A DNA stretch of 64,000 nucleotides from positions 217,920 to 281,919 of the forward strand of contig JAEYZG010000032.1 in assembly GCA_023428135.1 (NCBI GenBank), read 5' to 3'. Source of the stretch: Bacteroidota bacterium (GTDB lineage Bacteria > Bacteroidota > Bacteroidia > Cytophagales > Cytophagaceae). The position numbers were made by a program, and so were the translations under genes. Shown in pieces: positions 16,517-26,007 of this stretch. The notes beneath the pieces are model-generated. The model saw nothing but the letters and a program-made list of their open reading frames with translations. It did no database searches and was not told where the DNA came from. Positions within the stretch are counted from its first letter, which is position 1. The number at the start of each line of letters is the position of its first letter.

Positions 16517-18883
16517 TTATTTTTTAATAATTCGCAAAGTACTAGTACTCTTTTCTGTCTTTAACCTTAAGATATAAACACCCGGGACCAATTCACTTCC
16601 GGCCAAACCGGTTTCAATTCCTTTGCCAGACTCTATTTCTTTACCCATTAGGTCATAAAAAGAATAAGAATAGGCTCCTGAAGCCTTTAATAAAACAGAA
16701 CCAGTAAATGGATTTGGATAACAACCAAAATCATTTGAGATCAAATTTTCACTAAAAATACTGGTGACCAGACAAGATCCTCCCGAGACTGAGTTATCCG
16801 TAAAACCGAAATAATCAAGATTTGGCAAACCATCAGAAGTCATTGCTACTAACTTTACCATATTTTCACCTTTATCGAGATAAATATCAGTCTCTAATGT
16901 ACTCCATTTGGTAAAAGCTCCTGTAGAAGGAAAAACAAGTACTTTGTTTTGTTCTATTGAATTGACAACAACACCTGAAGATCTGCTTGCTGCTCCTCCG
17001 TTTGTATACCGGATTAAAAGTTTATAATTTCCAGAAGTCGCTGCATTAAAGGCAAAAGTAGCAGACTTGCCAGTGGCATTATCTGCATTTACATATCCAC
17101 TACCTTCAAAGCCAGCATTAATAGCTTCATTGCGGATACCTTCCACTTCACAAGCATCCTCTGCCTGCAGTTTAATTGTGCAGGCATTTTTTCCCGTATT
17201 ACCACCGACACATACTCCACATGCATCCAAAGTTGCTGTACCATTCAATTCATTTGCGCAATCTACGCAGCTTGACTCTTCTTTACCACAACCGCAAATT
17301 CCTGGTTCGGATTTATTTTTATCATCAGGACAAAGATCTGTTTTGTCTGCTACATAACCCGAAGGCTGCGTACATGAAGATTGAGAAACTGCAGGATCTC
17401 CTTTTCCGTCTCCGTCTGCATCTGCATACCAAATACTTTTGGGCTGAACGTCAACTGTGACTCCTGCAGCAGTTGCTTTGCAACCATCACCACCTGTAAC
17501 TTCAGCAGTATAGACTCCGGCAGTTGTAGCAACATAAGACTGACCAGTGCCTACCTGATTTGTCCCGTTCTTCCATATAAAGGATACTCCTGTAGATGCT
17601 GTTAATATCACGCTTCCACCTTCACAGAATGAGGTTGCTCCGGAGGTACTGATAGTCGCGGCGCAATTTGTTGCTCCTTTATAAACAGCAGTATAATTTG
17701 TAGCAGCAGCCCATGACTTAACGGTAGTAAGGGTTGCTGTAGACAATTGTGTTCCTGAAGCATTGTTCCACTTCTGAAAGGTTCCGCTTGTTTTAGGTAA
17801 AGTTTTTAAAGTAATGGTAAGACCTTCCGGATAGCTTGATGTACGTGTCGTTGCGATGTCAGAGCCTACAGGATTCACATTAACACCTATCTGATACCTT
17901 GGTTTGAGATAAGGAATAAGTTTACTGATATTGACATCAGACTTCAATTCTTCTATTCCCTGCACAACAAGGTTTGCCATGGCTATAGCGCCCATTTCCT
18001 GGAAGTGAACATCATCTGTGTTGCCGTTAGGGTAATTGGAATATTCTCCTGCAACATAATTATTGTACCAGAAACGCGTAGTATAAGTTTGTCCTGCTAC
18101 TTCCATCTGCACTTTTGATTTTGCATCCAGATCTATCAGAGGAACTTTAAGAGAATTTGCTACGGTGCGGACAGCAACAGGATGATCATGATAAGCATCA
18201 TAAACTGTTTTATCAGCGTTCCAGGCGTTTCTTCTCACTGTAGAAACAAGAACAGGATACGCTCCTTTCGCTTTTGTTTCATTCACAAACTTCGTTAAAT
18301 AACTTTCGAATTCTCCACCTGTCGGAGTATACCTGGCAGCATCTGCTTTGTTTCTGTCATTGATCCCGAATTGAATAAATACATAATCACCAGGTTGCAG
18401 CACATCTCTGACAGCAGACCAGAAATTGTTGTAAAAACTTTTAGAGCTTGTCCCACCGACCGCCTTATTCACCACCTGAACATTGCTACTGTTAAAGAAA
18501 TAAGGCAATACCTGTCCCCATCCTTTTCTGGGATAATATCCGTCATTATAGTCCTGAACTGTAGAATCTCCTATGGTATATATTTTTATAATGGCTCCGA
18601 CGGAATTGATAGCAATAGCTATGTCTTCTGTATAAGTATATCCAGACTCTTCTGTAATCATCACAGTATAACTCCCTCCACCATCCACTGAAAGAGCCTG
18701 CTGGACGGCTCCTTTAATAAGTTTACCTTCTTTAAACCACTGATAGGAACAACCATCCGGAGCTACCAGCGATTTCAATTGACTATTCGATACTATTCCT
18801 TTCCCTGAAAATCCATATCCCAGTGCCGGAGACAACAATAAAATGAATAGTAAACCAAAGATTATTTTGTTAATGTTTCTCAT
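16517..18883 (-). CDS. Secreted CE12-type rhamnogalacturonan acetylesterase (SGNH hydrolase) with CBM and T9SS domain
   Basis: 788 residues, probably removing acetyl groups from rhamnogalacturonan so that the lyases can act. After a signal peptide (1-22) and a small Ig-like N-domain, the SGNH fold shows the nucleophile block IGDSTVQDY (Ser about 107), the block III sequence IQFGIND near 170 and the catalytic DDVHFQEMG near 288. Further on are an InlB-type beta repeat (PEGLTITLKTLPKTSGTF), a PKD/Ig-like domain, a thrombospondin type 3-like calcium segment (ADADGDGKGDP, DLCPDDKNKSEPG), a CBM6/35-like module (IKLQAEDACEVEG) and a type A sorting domain. It starts 25 nt after the homologous gene upstream, so the two form an operon. 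Confidence 0.9.
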   Translation of the reverse strand: MRNINKIIFGLLFILLLSPALGYGFSGKGIVSNSQLKSLVAPDGCSYQWFKEGKLIKGAVQQALSVDGGGSYTVMITEESGYTYTEDIAIAINSVGAIIKIYTIGDSTVQDYNDGYYPRKGWGQVLPYFFNSSNVQVVNKAVGGTSSKSFYNNFWSAVRDVLQPGDYVFIQFGINDRNKADAARYTPTGGEFESYLTKFVNETKAKGAYPVLVSTVRRNAWNADKTVYDAYHDHPVAVRTVANSLKVPLIDLDAKSKVQMEVAGQTYTTRFWYNNYVAGEYSNYPNGNTDDVHFQEMGAIAMANLVVQGIEELKSDVNISKLIPYLKPRYQIGVNVNPVGSDIATTRTSSYPEGLTITLKTLPKTSGTFQKWNNASGTQLSTATLTTVKSWAAATNYTAVYKGATNCAATISTSGATSFCEGGSVILTASTGVSFIWKNGTNQVGTGQSYVATTAGVYTAEVTGGDGCKATAAGVTVDVQPKSIWYADADGDGKGDPAVSQSSCTQPSGYVADKTDLCPDDKNKSEPGICGCGKEESSCVDCANELNGTATLDACGVCVGGNTGKNACTIKLQAEDACEVEGIRNEAINAGFEGSGYVNADNATGKSATFAFNAATSGNYKLLIRYTNGGAASRSSGVVVNSIEQNKVLVFPSTGAFTKWSTLETDIYLDKGENMVKLVAMTSDGLPNLDYFGFTDNSVSGGSCLVTSIFSENLISNDFGCYPNPFTGSVLLKASGAYSYSFYDLMGKEIESGKGIETGLAGSELVPGVYILRLKTEKSTSTLRIIKK

Positions 18884-18908
18884 TGTTCTAATTCGTTCTA
18901 TTCAGTAT

Positions 18909-21302
18909 TTATCTTTTAATAATGCGCATAGTCCTTGCAGACTGCTGAGTCTGCAACTTTAATGTATAAATGCCAGGCAATAATCCATTACCTGCAAAAC
19001 CGGCATTTAATCCTTTACCTGACTCAACTTCTTTTCCTGTCAGATCATAAATTGAATAAGAAAATTCATCAGGGGCCTGCAAAGTAACAGCTCCTGTAAA
19101 TGGATTAGGATAACAAAGAATCTCATTATACCTCGTCTCTTCTGCATTGATACCAGTAATCAAACACGGGCCTGAAGTAATGTTATATTCAGTAAAACCA
19201 ATATAATCAATATTTGGTAAGCCATCAGCTGTTTTGGCTATTAATCTGAACATATTATTACCTTCATTGAGATAGGTCTCAGTCTCTAAAGTTGCCCAGG
19301 TAGTAAAAGCTCCTGTAGAAGGAAATACCAATATACTGCTTTGTTCCAAAGCATTAACCATCACTCCTGAAGATCGACTGGCAGTTCCTCCATTCGCATA
19401 TCTGATTAATAACCTAAAATTTCCTGAGGATGCTGCACGAATAGAAAATGTGGCTGATTTACCAATAGCATTATCCGTATTTATATAACCTGTACCTTCA
19501 AAACCTGCATTTATTGCTTCATTTCGGATACCATCCACTTCACAGGCTTCTTCTGCCTGATATTTATATATACAAGCTTCTTTTCCCGTATTTCCTCCAA
19601 CACAGACTCCGCATGCGTCTACAATAGCAGTACCATTCAAAATATTTGCACAATCCATACAACTTGACTCTGTTTTTCCACAACCACAATTTCCCGGCTC
19701 TGACTTATTTTTATCATCGGGGCAAAGATCTGTATTGTCTGCTACATAACCTGTTGGCTGTGTACATAATAATTGCGAAACATTTGAATTCCCCTTTCCA
19801 TCTCCATCAAGATCTGCATACCAGGTAGTTTTAGTTTGAGCTGTTACTGCAGTTGCAACGGACACAGCTTTACACCCACTTCCATCTGTTATTTCCACAG
19901 TGTAATTACCAGATGTCATGGCTACATATGTTTGAGACGTTCCTATCTGAGTAGTTCCGTTTTTCCAGAGAAAGGATGAACCGCCAGAGGCTGACAGCGT
20001 AACACTTCCTCCTTCGCAAAAAGTAGTCGCTCCGGAAGCTGTGATTGTGGCAGAACAAGTATTTGTTGCGCCATTATAGGTAGCAGTATAATTGGTTGCT
20101 GTTGTTCCTGATTTAACTGTTGTAAGTGTTTTGGTTGAAAGTTGCCCGCCGGAAACGTTTTTCCATAACTGAAAGGTGCTTCCTGTTTTAGGCAAGGTCT
20201 TTAATGTGACTGTTAAACCTTCCGGATAGGCTGCTGTGCGGGTTGTCATCTGGTCTGCTCCAACAGGATTCACAAAAACTTTTATTTCATACATGGGTTT
20301 CAGAAACTTTGCCAGATTAACCATATTGGCATTGCCCGTTAATTCAGAAATCCCCTGAACTACCATTCTTGCATTCTCGATAGCACCCATTTCCTGAAAA
20401 TGCGTACCATCTGTCACTCCATTGGGGTAATTCGGATATTCACCTGCTGGATATGTATGGTAAACAAACCTCGATATATAGTTTTGTCCCAGACCTTTAT
20501 AGAGAGTCCAGGACTTCATATTCAGATCAATAAAAGGCACATTCAATGCAGTAGCCACTTCAAGCATTCCCCCACGATAGTTGTTACCGTTTTCTGTAAA
20601 AACATTACGCATGGTTCCGTTGCTCCAGGCATTCATTACCATAGGCGAAACAAGGACGGGGATAGCTCCTTTTGCTCTGCTTTCATTTACATAGATGGTA
20701 AGGAATTTCTTATAATCATCAACAGAAGTGTATCGTTCGGCTTTTGAAAAATCCCTGTCGTTATGACCGAATTGAATAAAGACATAATCCCCGGCAACCA
20801 ATGCATTTTTTACAGTTGTCCACCGACCTTCTTCATAAAAGCTCCGGCTACTTCTCCCACCTATTGCCCTGTTGTCAATTTTAACATTGGCACTATTGAA
20901 GAAATAAGGCAAGACTTGTCCCCATCCGGCCATAGGATATGCCGATGCCGCATAATTACAAACAGTAGAATCTCCGATAAGATATATCGTTATAACCGCT
21001 CCGGTTGCATCAATAGAAAGTAAAACTCTTTGAAAGGTTGAAAAACCTTCATCATCAATCAGCTGAACTGAATACTCCCCTGTATGTGAAGGCTTTAAAA
21101 CCTGATCATCCTCCGCATTGAGTTTCTGGCCATTAAAAAACCATTGATAACCGCAAGCATCAGGAGCAATCAGTACTTTTAAATTTTTATCATAACTTAT
21201 ATTATTGCTCTCTCTGGAAAATGAGGATACAGAAATAAAGGTTAAACTAATAAGGATTACCAGTTTACAGGATTGAATAATTCTTAGAAAGAGTCCTTTC
21301 AT
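18909..21302 (-). CDS. Secreted CE12-type rhamnogalacturonan acetylesterase, paralogue
   Basis: 797 residues from the ATG at 21302. The open frame reaches 21389, but the extra 29 residues precede a good signal peptide (MKGLFLRIIQSCKLVILISL) and would start upstream of the promoter motif, so I reject that start. Architecture repeats the downstream gene: Ig-like N-domain, SGNH core with LIGDSTVCNY (Ser about 112), IQFGHNDRD and DGTHFQEMGA, InlB-type repeat, PKD/Ig-like domain, thrombospondin type 3-like segment (ADLDGDGKGN, DLCPDDKNKSEPG), CBM6/35-like module (KYQAEEACEVDG) and type A T9SS sorting domain. The near-identical order implies tandem duplication of the whole multidomain gene. First gene of a two-gene operon. 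Confidence 0.9.
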   Translation of the reverse strand: MKGLFLRIIQSCKLVILISLTFISVSSFSRESNNISYDKNLKVLIAPDACGYQWFFNGQKLNAEDDQVLKPSHTGEYSVQLIDDEGFSTFQRVLLSIDATGAVITIYLIGDSTVCNYAASAYPMAGWGQVLPYFFNSANVKIDNRAIGGRSSRSFYEEGRWTTVKNALVAGDYVFIQFGHNDRDFSKAERYTSVDDYKKFLTIYVNESRAKGAIPVLVSPMVMNAWSNGTMRNVFTENGNNYRGGMLEVATALNVPFIDLNMKSWTLYKGLGQNYISRFVYHTYPAGEYPNYPNGVTDGTHFQEMGAIENARMVVQGISELTGNANMVNLAKFLKPMYEIKVFVNPVGADQMTTRTAAYPEGLTVTLKTLPKTGSTFQLWKNVSGGQLSTKTLTTVKSGTTATNYTATYNGATNTCSATITASGATTFCEGGSVTLSASGGSSFLWKNGTTQIGTSQTYVAMTSGNYTVEITDGSGCKAVSVATAVTAQTKTTWYADLDGDGKGNSNVSQLLCTQPTGYVADNTDLCPDDKNKSEPGNCGCGKTESSCMDCANILNGTAIVDACGVCVGGNTGKEACIYKYQAEEACEVDGIRNEAINAGFEGTGYINTDNAIGKSATFSIRAASSGNFRLLIRYANGGTASRSSGVMVNALEQSSILVFPSTGAFTTWATLETETYLNEGNNMFRLIAKTADGLPNIDYIGFTEYNITSGPCLITGINAEETRYNEILCYPNPFTGAVTLQAPDEFSYSIYDLTGKEVESGKGLNAGFAGNGLLPGIYTLKLQTQQSARTMRIIKR

Positions 21303-21336
21303 ATATGGGTTAATCTTTTGAAAGCTGAAGATTATC

Positions 21337-21369
21337 CCATATACAAACTGAGAGACGAAAGGGTAACAA
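21337..21369 (-). promoter_or_regulatory. Bipartite motif upstream of the SGNH esterase operon (variant)
   Basis: Minus strand TTGTTACC (21369-21362), 15 nt, TTGTATATGG (21346-21337), 34 nt before the ATG. The first box differs from TTGTTCAC at two or three positions but keeps TTGTT; the TTGTATA core and the 15-nt spacing are the same as in the other copies. Confidence 0.5.
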
Positions 21370-21458
21370 ATATTAGTGTTTTTTTTCAAAAGATTAAAAA
21401 GCTTTTAACACAACCAGTACAAATCCAAGCCCTGTTTTATAACCTTTTTTAAAAATAA

Positions 21459-21484
21459 AGGCCCAGGTTTTGAAACCTGAGCCT
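21459..21484 (-). terminator. Terminator of the SASA-type esterase gene
   Basis: A 12-bp stem (21459-21470 with 21473-21484, one mismatch) around a 2-nt loop; on the minus strand it leads into GGCCTTTATTTTT. It is 78 nt after the stop at 21562. Confidence 0.8.
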
Positions 21485-21561
21485 AGATAAACTAAAACTA
21501 ACTATAATAAATGTAAAGGGTAGTACTTTGTAAAATCAGAAAGCTGTAAAAACTTTAGCTA

Positions 21562-23496
21562 TTATTCTTTAATAAACTTCATCACAGTTCTCTTTGAATC
21601 TTCTTGTATCCATATAGTATAAAAACCAGGAGACAGGTCCTCAATATTCACATTAACTTCCGATTTTCCGGAAGATACTTCTTTTCCTGAGTAATCCATA
21701 ATACTGTATGCAAATCCATTTGATACTCCTGATAACTGAATAGTATTCTTCGCAGGATTAGGGAACAAAGCTACAGTATTTTTATCTGCCCCTATAACAG
21801 ATGTCACCACAAGGCTTTCCAGTCTTCCCAGACCGAAAGTTGAAGGATCTGAATAAGAATTATCCTGTGTTGCAAACCATGTGATTTTACCATCTCTTAA
21901 AGCCAGATCACTATCATTGACATGAAAATCCAAACCAATCATTTTCTTATCAGAAGGGGTCACACCTACTAATGACCATGGGATAGATGCTTCTACAACA
22001 TATCCGGTGCTGTTTTGTGTAGCTTTTGCTATAATACCAGTAACAGATTTACTATGTCCTTCTTGTATCTGACTGGCATCATACCTGATCACAAACTGAA
22101 AATCATTGGCATCATAACTCGTTGCTTTATCATTGTTACCATCTATATAAAGCTCGATCCCATCATTCTCCCAGAAGTTTGTTGATGAAGCTCTTTTCTG
22201 ATTATCAGTAACAGTGTATAGAACATACAAATTCTGATTATCATAAAGCACATTAACTTTTCCGCTCAGATCTGCATCATTATCTATTGTCAATATCTTA
22301 TTTTTAAGCTGATAAGAATTAGAATTGCTCCAGATTGGATCTTCTATGCCATCGATAACAACAGGACTCGCTGTCTTTACAACTTTAACTCCAATAAAAT
22401 CTGTAACAGTAAGCGTTATTATATTGCTTGTAACTGTACCCAATTTATTTGACACTACAACTTTAAAAGCACTTTTGTCATAACTGGCGTCAACACTGGA
22501 AATAGTTAATGTAGCCGAAGTTGCTCCATTAATAACCTGATCATTTCTATACCACACATAATTAAGATCAGAACCGCCTGCACCAATGGTTAAGTTAAGT
22601 GTTTGATTTTCCGCAATTGTAGTATTACTTAAATTGGTTGTAATAGAAGGAGGAGTATCTTCCAAAGGAGGGAGCAATGTCAACATTTTTTGTGCATACC
22701 TTGTACCCAACAATCTGTACCCAGCAGATGTAAAATGCAATTTATCGCTTACTGCTGTACAACCACTTGAGGAAATAACATGTGCAGTAGGAATAGTATT
22801 GCTTATATTATTAATAATATTATTATGAGCGGCACATAAGCCTCCCTGAGCTGCATCTACTACCTGCCCCACCAGCAATGGTACATTTGCTGCTGTAAGT
22901 CCAAGATCAGTTAAAAGATTTTGATATACACCTCGTACCTTATTTGGCCATGCCGTCTCTCCGCTATTGGATTCACCCTGATGCATCAGTATACCCTTTA
23001 TCACTCCATCTTTTTGGGCAAGCTTGGCCAATTGTACCAGCCTTCCATAAGGATTATTTCCATACTGTGCAATAATGTCCTTCATCCACTGTTGCTCTCC
23101 GTTAACATAGCTGGCATAATTAACCTTATCAAACAGCTCTATCTTACTACCTGCAACAGCTACATGCACAACGCCAACTCTTATATTCGAAGGAAGATTT
23201 TTAATCATCTCACGGCCGAAATAATCAGCAGGACCTAGCCCCGTGTTGCACCTGGATAATGGTGGAGTTGCTGTACGCCAGGTTTCCTGCGGTTTTCCTG
23301 AACAATTAACCGCTTGTAATATTCTGAATCGGCTGTCTACACTTTGATCCTGACTTTCTATGGTGCCCTGTCCTTCCATATTGGATTGCCCAAAACACAG
23401 ATAGATATGAAAATTCGGATCCTGTGCTTTCGCAAAGAAATGAACTCCCATTAGGAATGTGAATAATAAGAGTCCTTTTGTTAGTATTCGTTTCAT
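21562..23496 (-). CDS. Secreted sialate O-acetylesterase-type (SASA) carbohydrate esterase with CBM9-like and T9SS domains
   Basis: 644 residues. Signal peptide 1-24, then an SGNH-like SASA esterase domain: YLCFGQSNMEGQG (Ser about 38), VHVAVAGSKIELF, and MHQGESNSGE near 170, as in acetyl-xylan and sialate esterases (CE6-like). An Ig-like domain (ITTNLSNTTIAENQTL) follows at about 282-365. A CBM9-like sugar-binding module (PVVIDGIEDPIWSNS, NDGIELYIDGNN, TGYVVEASIPWSLVG) covers about 375-560. The end (LFPNPAKNTIQLSG onward) is a type A sorting domain. It should deacetylate a plant polysaccharide outside the cell; the exact substrate cannot be read from sequence. It is a single gene with its own terminator. 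Confidence 0.85.
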   Translation of the reverse strand: MKRILTKGLLLFTFLMGVHFFAKAQDPNFHIYLCFGQSNMEGQGTIESQDQSVDSRFRILQAVNCSGKPQETWRTATPPLSRCNTGLGPADYFGREMIKNLPSNIRVGVVHVAVAGSKIELFDKVNYASYVNGEQQWMKDIIAQYGNNPYGRLVQLAKLAQKDGVIKGILMHQGESNSGETAWPNKVRGVYQNLLTDLGLTAANVPLLVGQVVDAAQGGLCAAHNNIINNISNTIPTAHVISSSGCTAVSDKLHFTSAGYRLLGTRYAQKMLTLLPPLEDTPPSITTNLSNTTIAENQTLNLTIGAGGSDLNYVWYRNDQVINGATSATLTISSVDASYDKSAFKVVVSNKLGTVTSNIITLTVTDFIGVKVVKTASPVVIDGIEDPIWSNSNSYQLKNKILTIDNDADLSGKVNVLYDNQNLYVLYTVTDNQKRASSTNFWENDGIELYIDGNNDKATSYDANDFQFVIRYDASQIQEGHSKSVTGIIAKATQNSTGYVVEASIPWSLVGVTPSDKKMIGLDFHVNDSDLALRDGKITWFATQDNSYSDPSTFGLGRLESLVVTSVIGADKNTVALFPNPAKNTIQLSGVSNGFAYSIMDYSGKEVSSGKSEVNVNIEDLSPGFYTIWIQEDSKRTVMKFIKE

Positions 23497-23917
23497 TTTA
23501 ATGAATGCTGTAAATTCTTCAAAGCCTGAGGGTACTAAAAGATCTGATAGATTATCAGCCAGACAGCTTTAAAATCTTTCAGAGACTTTAGCTTTACACT
23601 GAACTAAAAAAAAGGTAAACATTAAATTCTTAAATCTTCAGAAATAAGATGATGCGCACAGCTAAAAAGAAAAATCAAACCCGGAACGGCTGAAGGTTCA
23701 ACAGAAAAAAATTTATTTACAAAAGCTGCTATAAAAGGATATTATCATACTTATTTACAGAACATCTAAATAAGTTCAATACATCTAATCAACAAGCCAA
23801 AGGAAAATAAACAGAATACCATATTGTTATAAAAACTAGGTTTTGATTATCTGACGATGATAAAACCTATCAATGAATCCTGCTATTCTTATTTAATTAA
23901 CGGACTAAAGGAATTAA
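23497..23917. other. Intergenic region, 421 nt, with a weak copy of the bipartite motif
   Basis: No gene was seen. At 23595-23622 the top strand reads tacac, 15 nt, gtaaacat, which keeps the 15-nt spacing but only part of the boxes of the shared motif (minus strand ATGTTTAC-N15-GTGTA). It would serve the esterase gene starting at 23496. The remainder is AT-rich. Confidence 0.3.
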
Positions 23918-24787
23918 TCATTCTAGTTTTTTTACCCTTACCACTTTTCCTCTCCAGTGAAAAACTTTTTTCCCTAATCCCCCTCTGCGATCATAATACT
24001 CCCATGCACCATACTTAACATTATAATTTTTCTTAGTTTCTTTTAAATACCTGATCCACTCTAAATTTCCATTATCATAACAATGAATAACCTTCCTAAT
24101 TCCCTTACCCATAGCATCATAAATAACTTCCGTATCTTTCTGACCATTTACATAGAAATATATATATCCTCCAGGATAGCTCATATAACTCAGGTTCCCA
24201 TTTTCATGCCATTTGAAAGTAGTATCAATTTCAAATTTTTCTTTTGGCAAATTAATATACTTGTGAATTGGAAATTTGTATTTCACCCATTCCTTCCTCC
24301 TTCCATTCTTATACCAGGTTTGAAATAATGTGATACAACAACTATCACTTCGAACATAGTCCGTAGTAGACATTCTGCTACTGTCAGGATAATACGATCT
24401 CCTCCAAAGTATTCCATCATTGTATTCTTCCACAGAAAAAGATTCCGTATTATTCAAACTGTCAACAGTTTTCCATACTCCAACCATTGTGTCGTTTATA
24501 TATCTCCCCTGCCACTTTCTTCCAGCTAAGCTCTCAACCCAAACTCCCTGCTTCTTGCAATACTCGTCAAGTCTATTAAAAATCATCCCATTGATGATAT
24601 AAAAAGATGAGCAAGGATCATAATCCCTATACATCGAATCTCCCCAAAAAGTAATGACCAATTCTTGCTGCACACAAAACGGAACAGTATCGTTATTTAA
24701 AACCATGTGTTTATTGGTCGGATCAAACTGTCCTAAGGCAATGCAGATAGAGCATGAATAAAAAAATAAGACTAACAAAGTTTTCAT
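23918..24787 (-). CDS. Exported protein with MORN-like/YwqK-type repeats
   Basis: 289 residues beginning with a signal peptide (MKTLLVLFFYSCSICIALG). The body has repeats of the form Trp-x-Asn-Gly or Tyr-x-Asn-Gly-x-x (TWYKNGRRKEWVKYK, KWHENGNLSYMSYPGG, YFYVNGQKDTEVIY, HCYDNGNLEWIRYL, GAWEYYDRRGGLGKK), as in the MORN-variant repeats of Bacteroidota proteins annotated as YwqK-like. No catalytic residues or sorting domain were recognised. The gene lies between the esterase and PL14-like genes but has its own gaps on both sides. The link to polysaccharide use is by position only. Confidence 0.65.
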   Translation of the reverse strand: MKTLLVLFFYSCSICIALGQFDPTNKHMVLNNDTVPFCVQQELVITFWGDSMYRDYDPCSSFYIINGMIFNRLDEYCKKQGVWVESLAGRKWQGRYINDTMVGVWKTVDSLNNTESFSVEEYNDGILWRRSYYPDSSRMSTTDYVRSDSCCITLFQTWYKNGRRKEWVKYKFPIHKYINLPKEKFEIDTTFKWHENGNLSYMSYPGGYIYFYVNGQKDTEVIYDAMGKGIRKVIHCYDNGNLEWIRYLKETKKNYNVKYGAWEYYDRRGGLGKKVFHWRGKVVRVKKLE

Positions 24788-24867
24788 ACTATAAAAATCA
24801 ACATATATATGGACATAAAAGAAAAATCTAAGCTTTTTATCCCCAATCTATCTTACCTTCCTTCCCT

Positions 24868-26007
24868 TTACTCCACAACAATTCGCTTAGTCACGACTAC
24901 CTTTTGATTAACATATCTAATATGATAAACACCTTTATTGATCGAAGGAACAAACACAATTCCCCCTTTATGTACCACACTGTTAGCAAGAACCTTCCCC
25001 ATCATATCCATCCATTCAACATTAGAATCATCTACCACTCCGGGCACATGCACTATCTCATTCTGTTTTACAGGCATCGGTGAAATATCAAAGTTATTAT
25101 TATTTCTAATCGCTGGTATATTTGATGTAACAGTACCATTCACAACATCTGAAAGCTTGGTTGAAATGATAATATCATCGAACCATATATGTGAATCTAC
25201 AACCGGAGCCCATTCTGCTGAACTTCCTCCATGAAAGGTTGAAAAATAAAGGGCGTCGACTTTATCTCCATTACTTACAAACTGAATCCCTGAAAGCTTA
25301 TCAACCAAAGAGCCATTATAAAGCCTGATTTGTGCATGCTGGTCATTAATCCACATTTCCACTTCGCCATCATTATTATTACCACTATTTACTTTTACTC
25401 TTTGTGAAATCTTATACCACTGCCCTTTCTCAAAGTGTAAAGTTTTTCCATCTACAACAATATCATAATTATCCCCGCAAGGTGGATTGACCTTATTTAA
25501 ATGGTATAAATAAACAACGGCTTTACCATCTTTACGCCACATCAACCTCGCTGTAAACCCATTATTTCCGGTACATGTATTACAACCACTGCACCGGTCT
25601 CCACCGGATAGTCCAGGAAGTTTACCTCCTTCACTGGTAGTCCCCCAGCTAAATTCTTCACTAAAACGGACATAATAAGATGCGAAATATTCATCTTGCG
25701 GAGGAACCATTAAAGGTGCTTGTCCTCCCGTATTTGCAGTACCGAATTGTCCCTTTGGATAAAAAAGCCGAAGCGACTTTGAGCCGCTTTTAGAATAAGC
25801 ATCATCAACAATGGCTCTGTTCATATCAAATCCATTTACCCAGGGAACTGTAAAACCTGCTGTTTGCCATTGTGATCTGGTAAAAAATGATCCCTTTGAG
25901 AATTGCTCAAAATCTACAGATTCAGCTATCTGACTGTATAGATTTACTGAGAACAAAAGCAAAAACGACAGGACAGACTTAAATAAAACACTATGTTTCA
26001 AATACAT
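24868..26007 (-). CDS. Secreted PL14-like polysaccharide lyase with T9SS sorting domain
   Basis: 379 residues. Signal peptide 1-25 (ending VNLYSQ), then a single beta-jelly-roll domain of about 260 residues that resembles family 14 polysaccharide lyases: GSKSLRLFYPKGQFG, EYFASYYVRFSEEF, GGKLPGLSGG, GFTARLMWRKDGKAVVYLYH, GQWYKISQRVKVNSG and SHIWFDDIIIS. A cysteine-rich loop (CSGCNTCTG) sits near residue 130. The last 75 or so residues (ISPMPVKQNEIVHVPG onward) look like a divergent type A sorting domain. PL14 enzymes act on alginate or glucuronan; here the target may be a uronic acid polymer of plant or algal origin. Substrate is not determinable. Confidence 0.78.
   Translation of the reverse strand: MYLKHSVLFKSVLSFLLLFSVNLYSQIAESVDFEQFSKGSFFTRSQWQTAGFTVPWVNGFDMNRAIVDDAYSKSGSKSLRLFYPKGQFGTANTGGQAPLMVPPQDEYFASYYVRFSEEFSWGTTSEGGKLPGLSGGDRCSGCNTCTGNNGFTARLMWRKDGKAVVYLYHLNKVNPPCGDNYDIVVDGKTLHFEKGQWYKISQRVKVNSGNNNDGEVEMWINDQHAQIRLYNGSLVDKLSGIQFVSNGDKVDALYFSTFHGGSSAEWAPVVDSHIWFDDIIISTKLSDVVNGTVTSNIPAIRNNNNFDISPMPVKQNEIVHVPGVVDDSNVEWMDMMGKVLANSVVHKGGIVFVPSINKGVYHIRYVNQKVVVTKRIVVE

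Noticed and set aside
21303..21389. Upstream start giving a 29-residue longer SGNH esterase
   Set aside because: The added residues precede a normal signal peptide and the start would be upstream of the promoter motif.
23595..23622. Sixth copy of the bipartite motif before the SASA-type esterase
   Set aside because: Only the 15-nt spacing and part of each box match (ATGTTTAC-N15-GTGTA), so it is not counted as support for the regulon.
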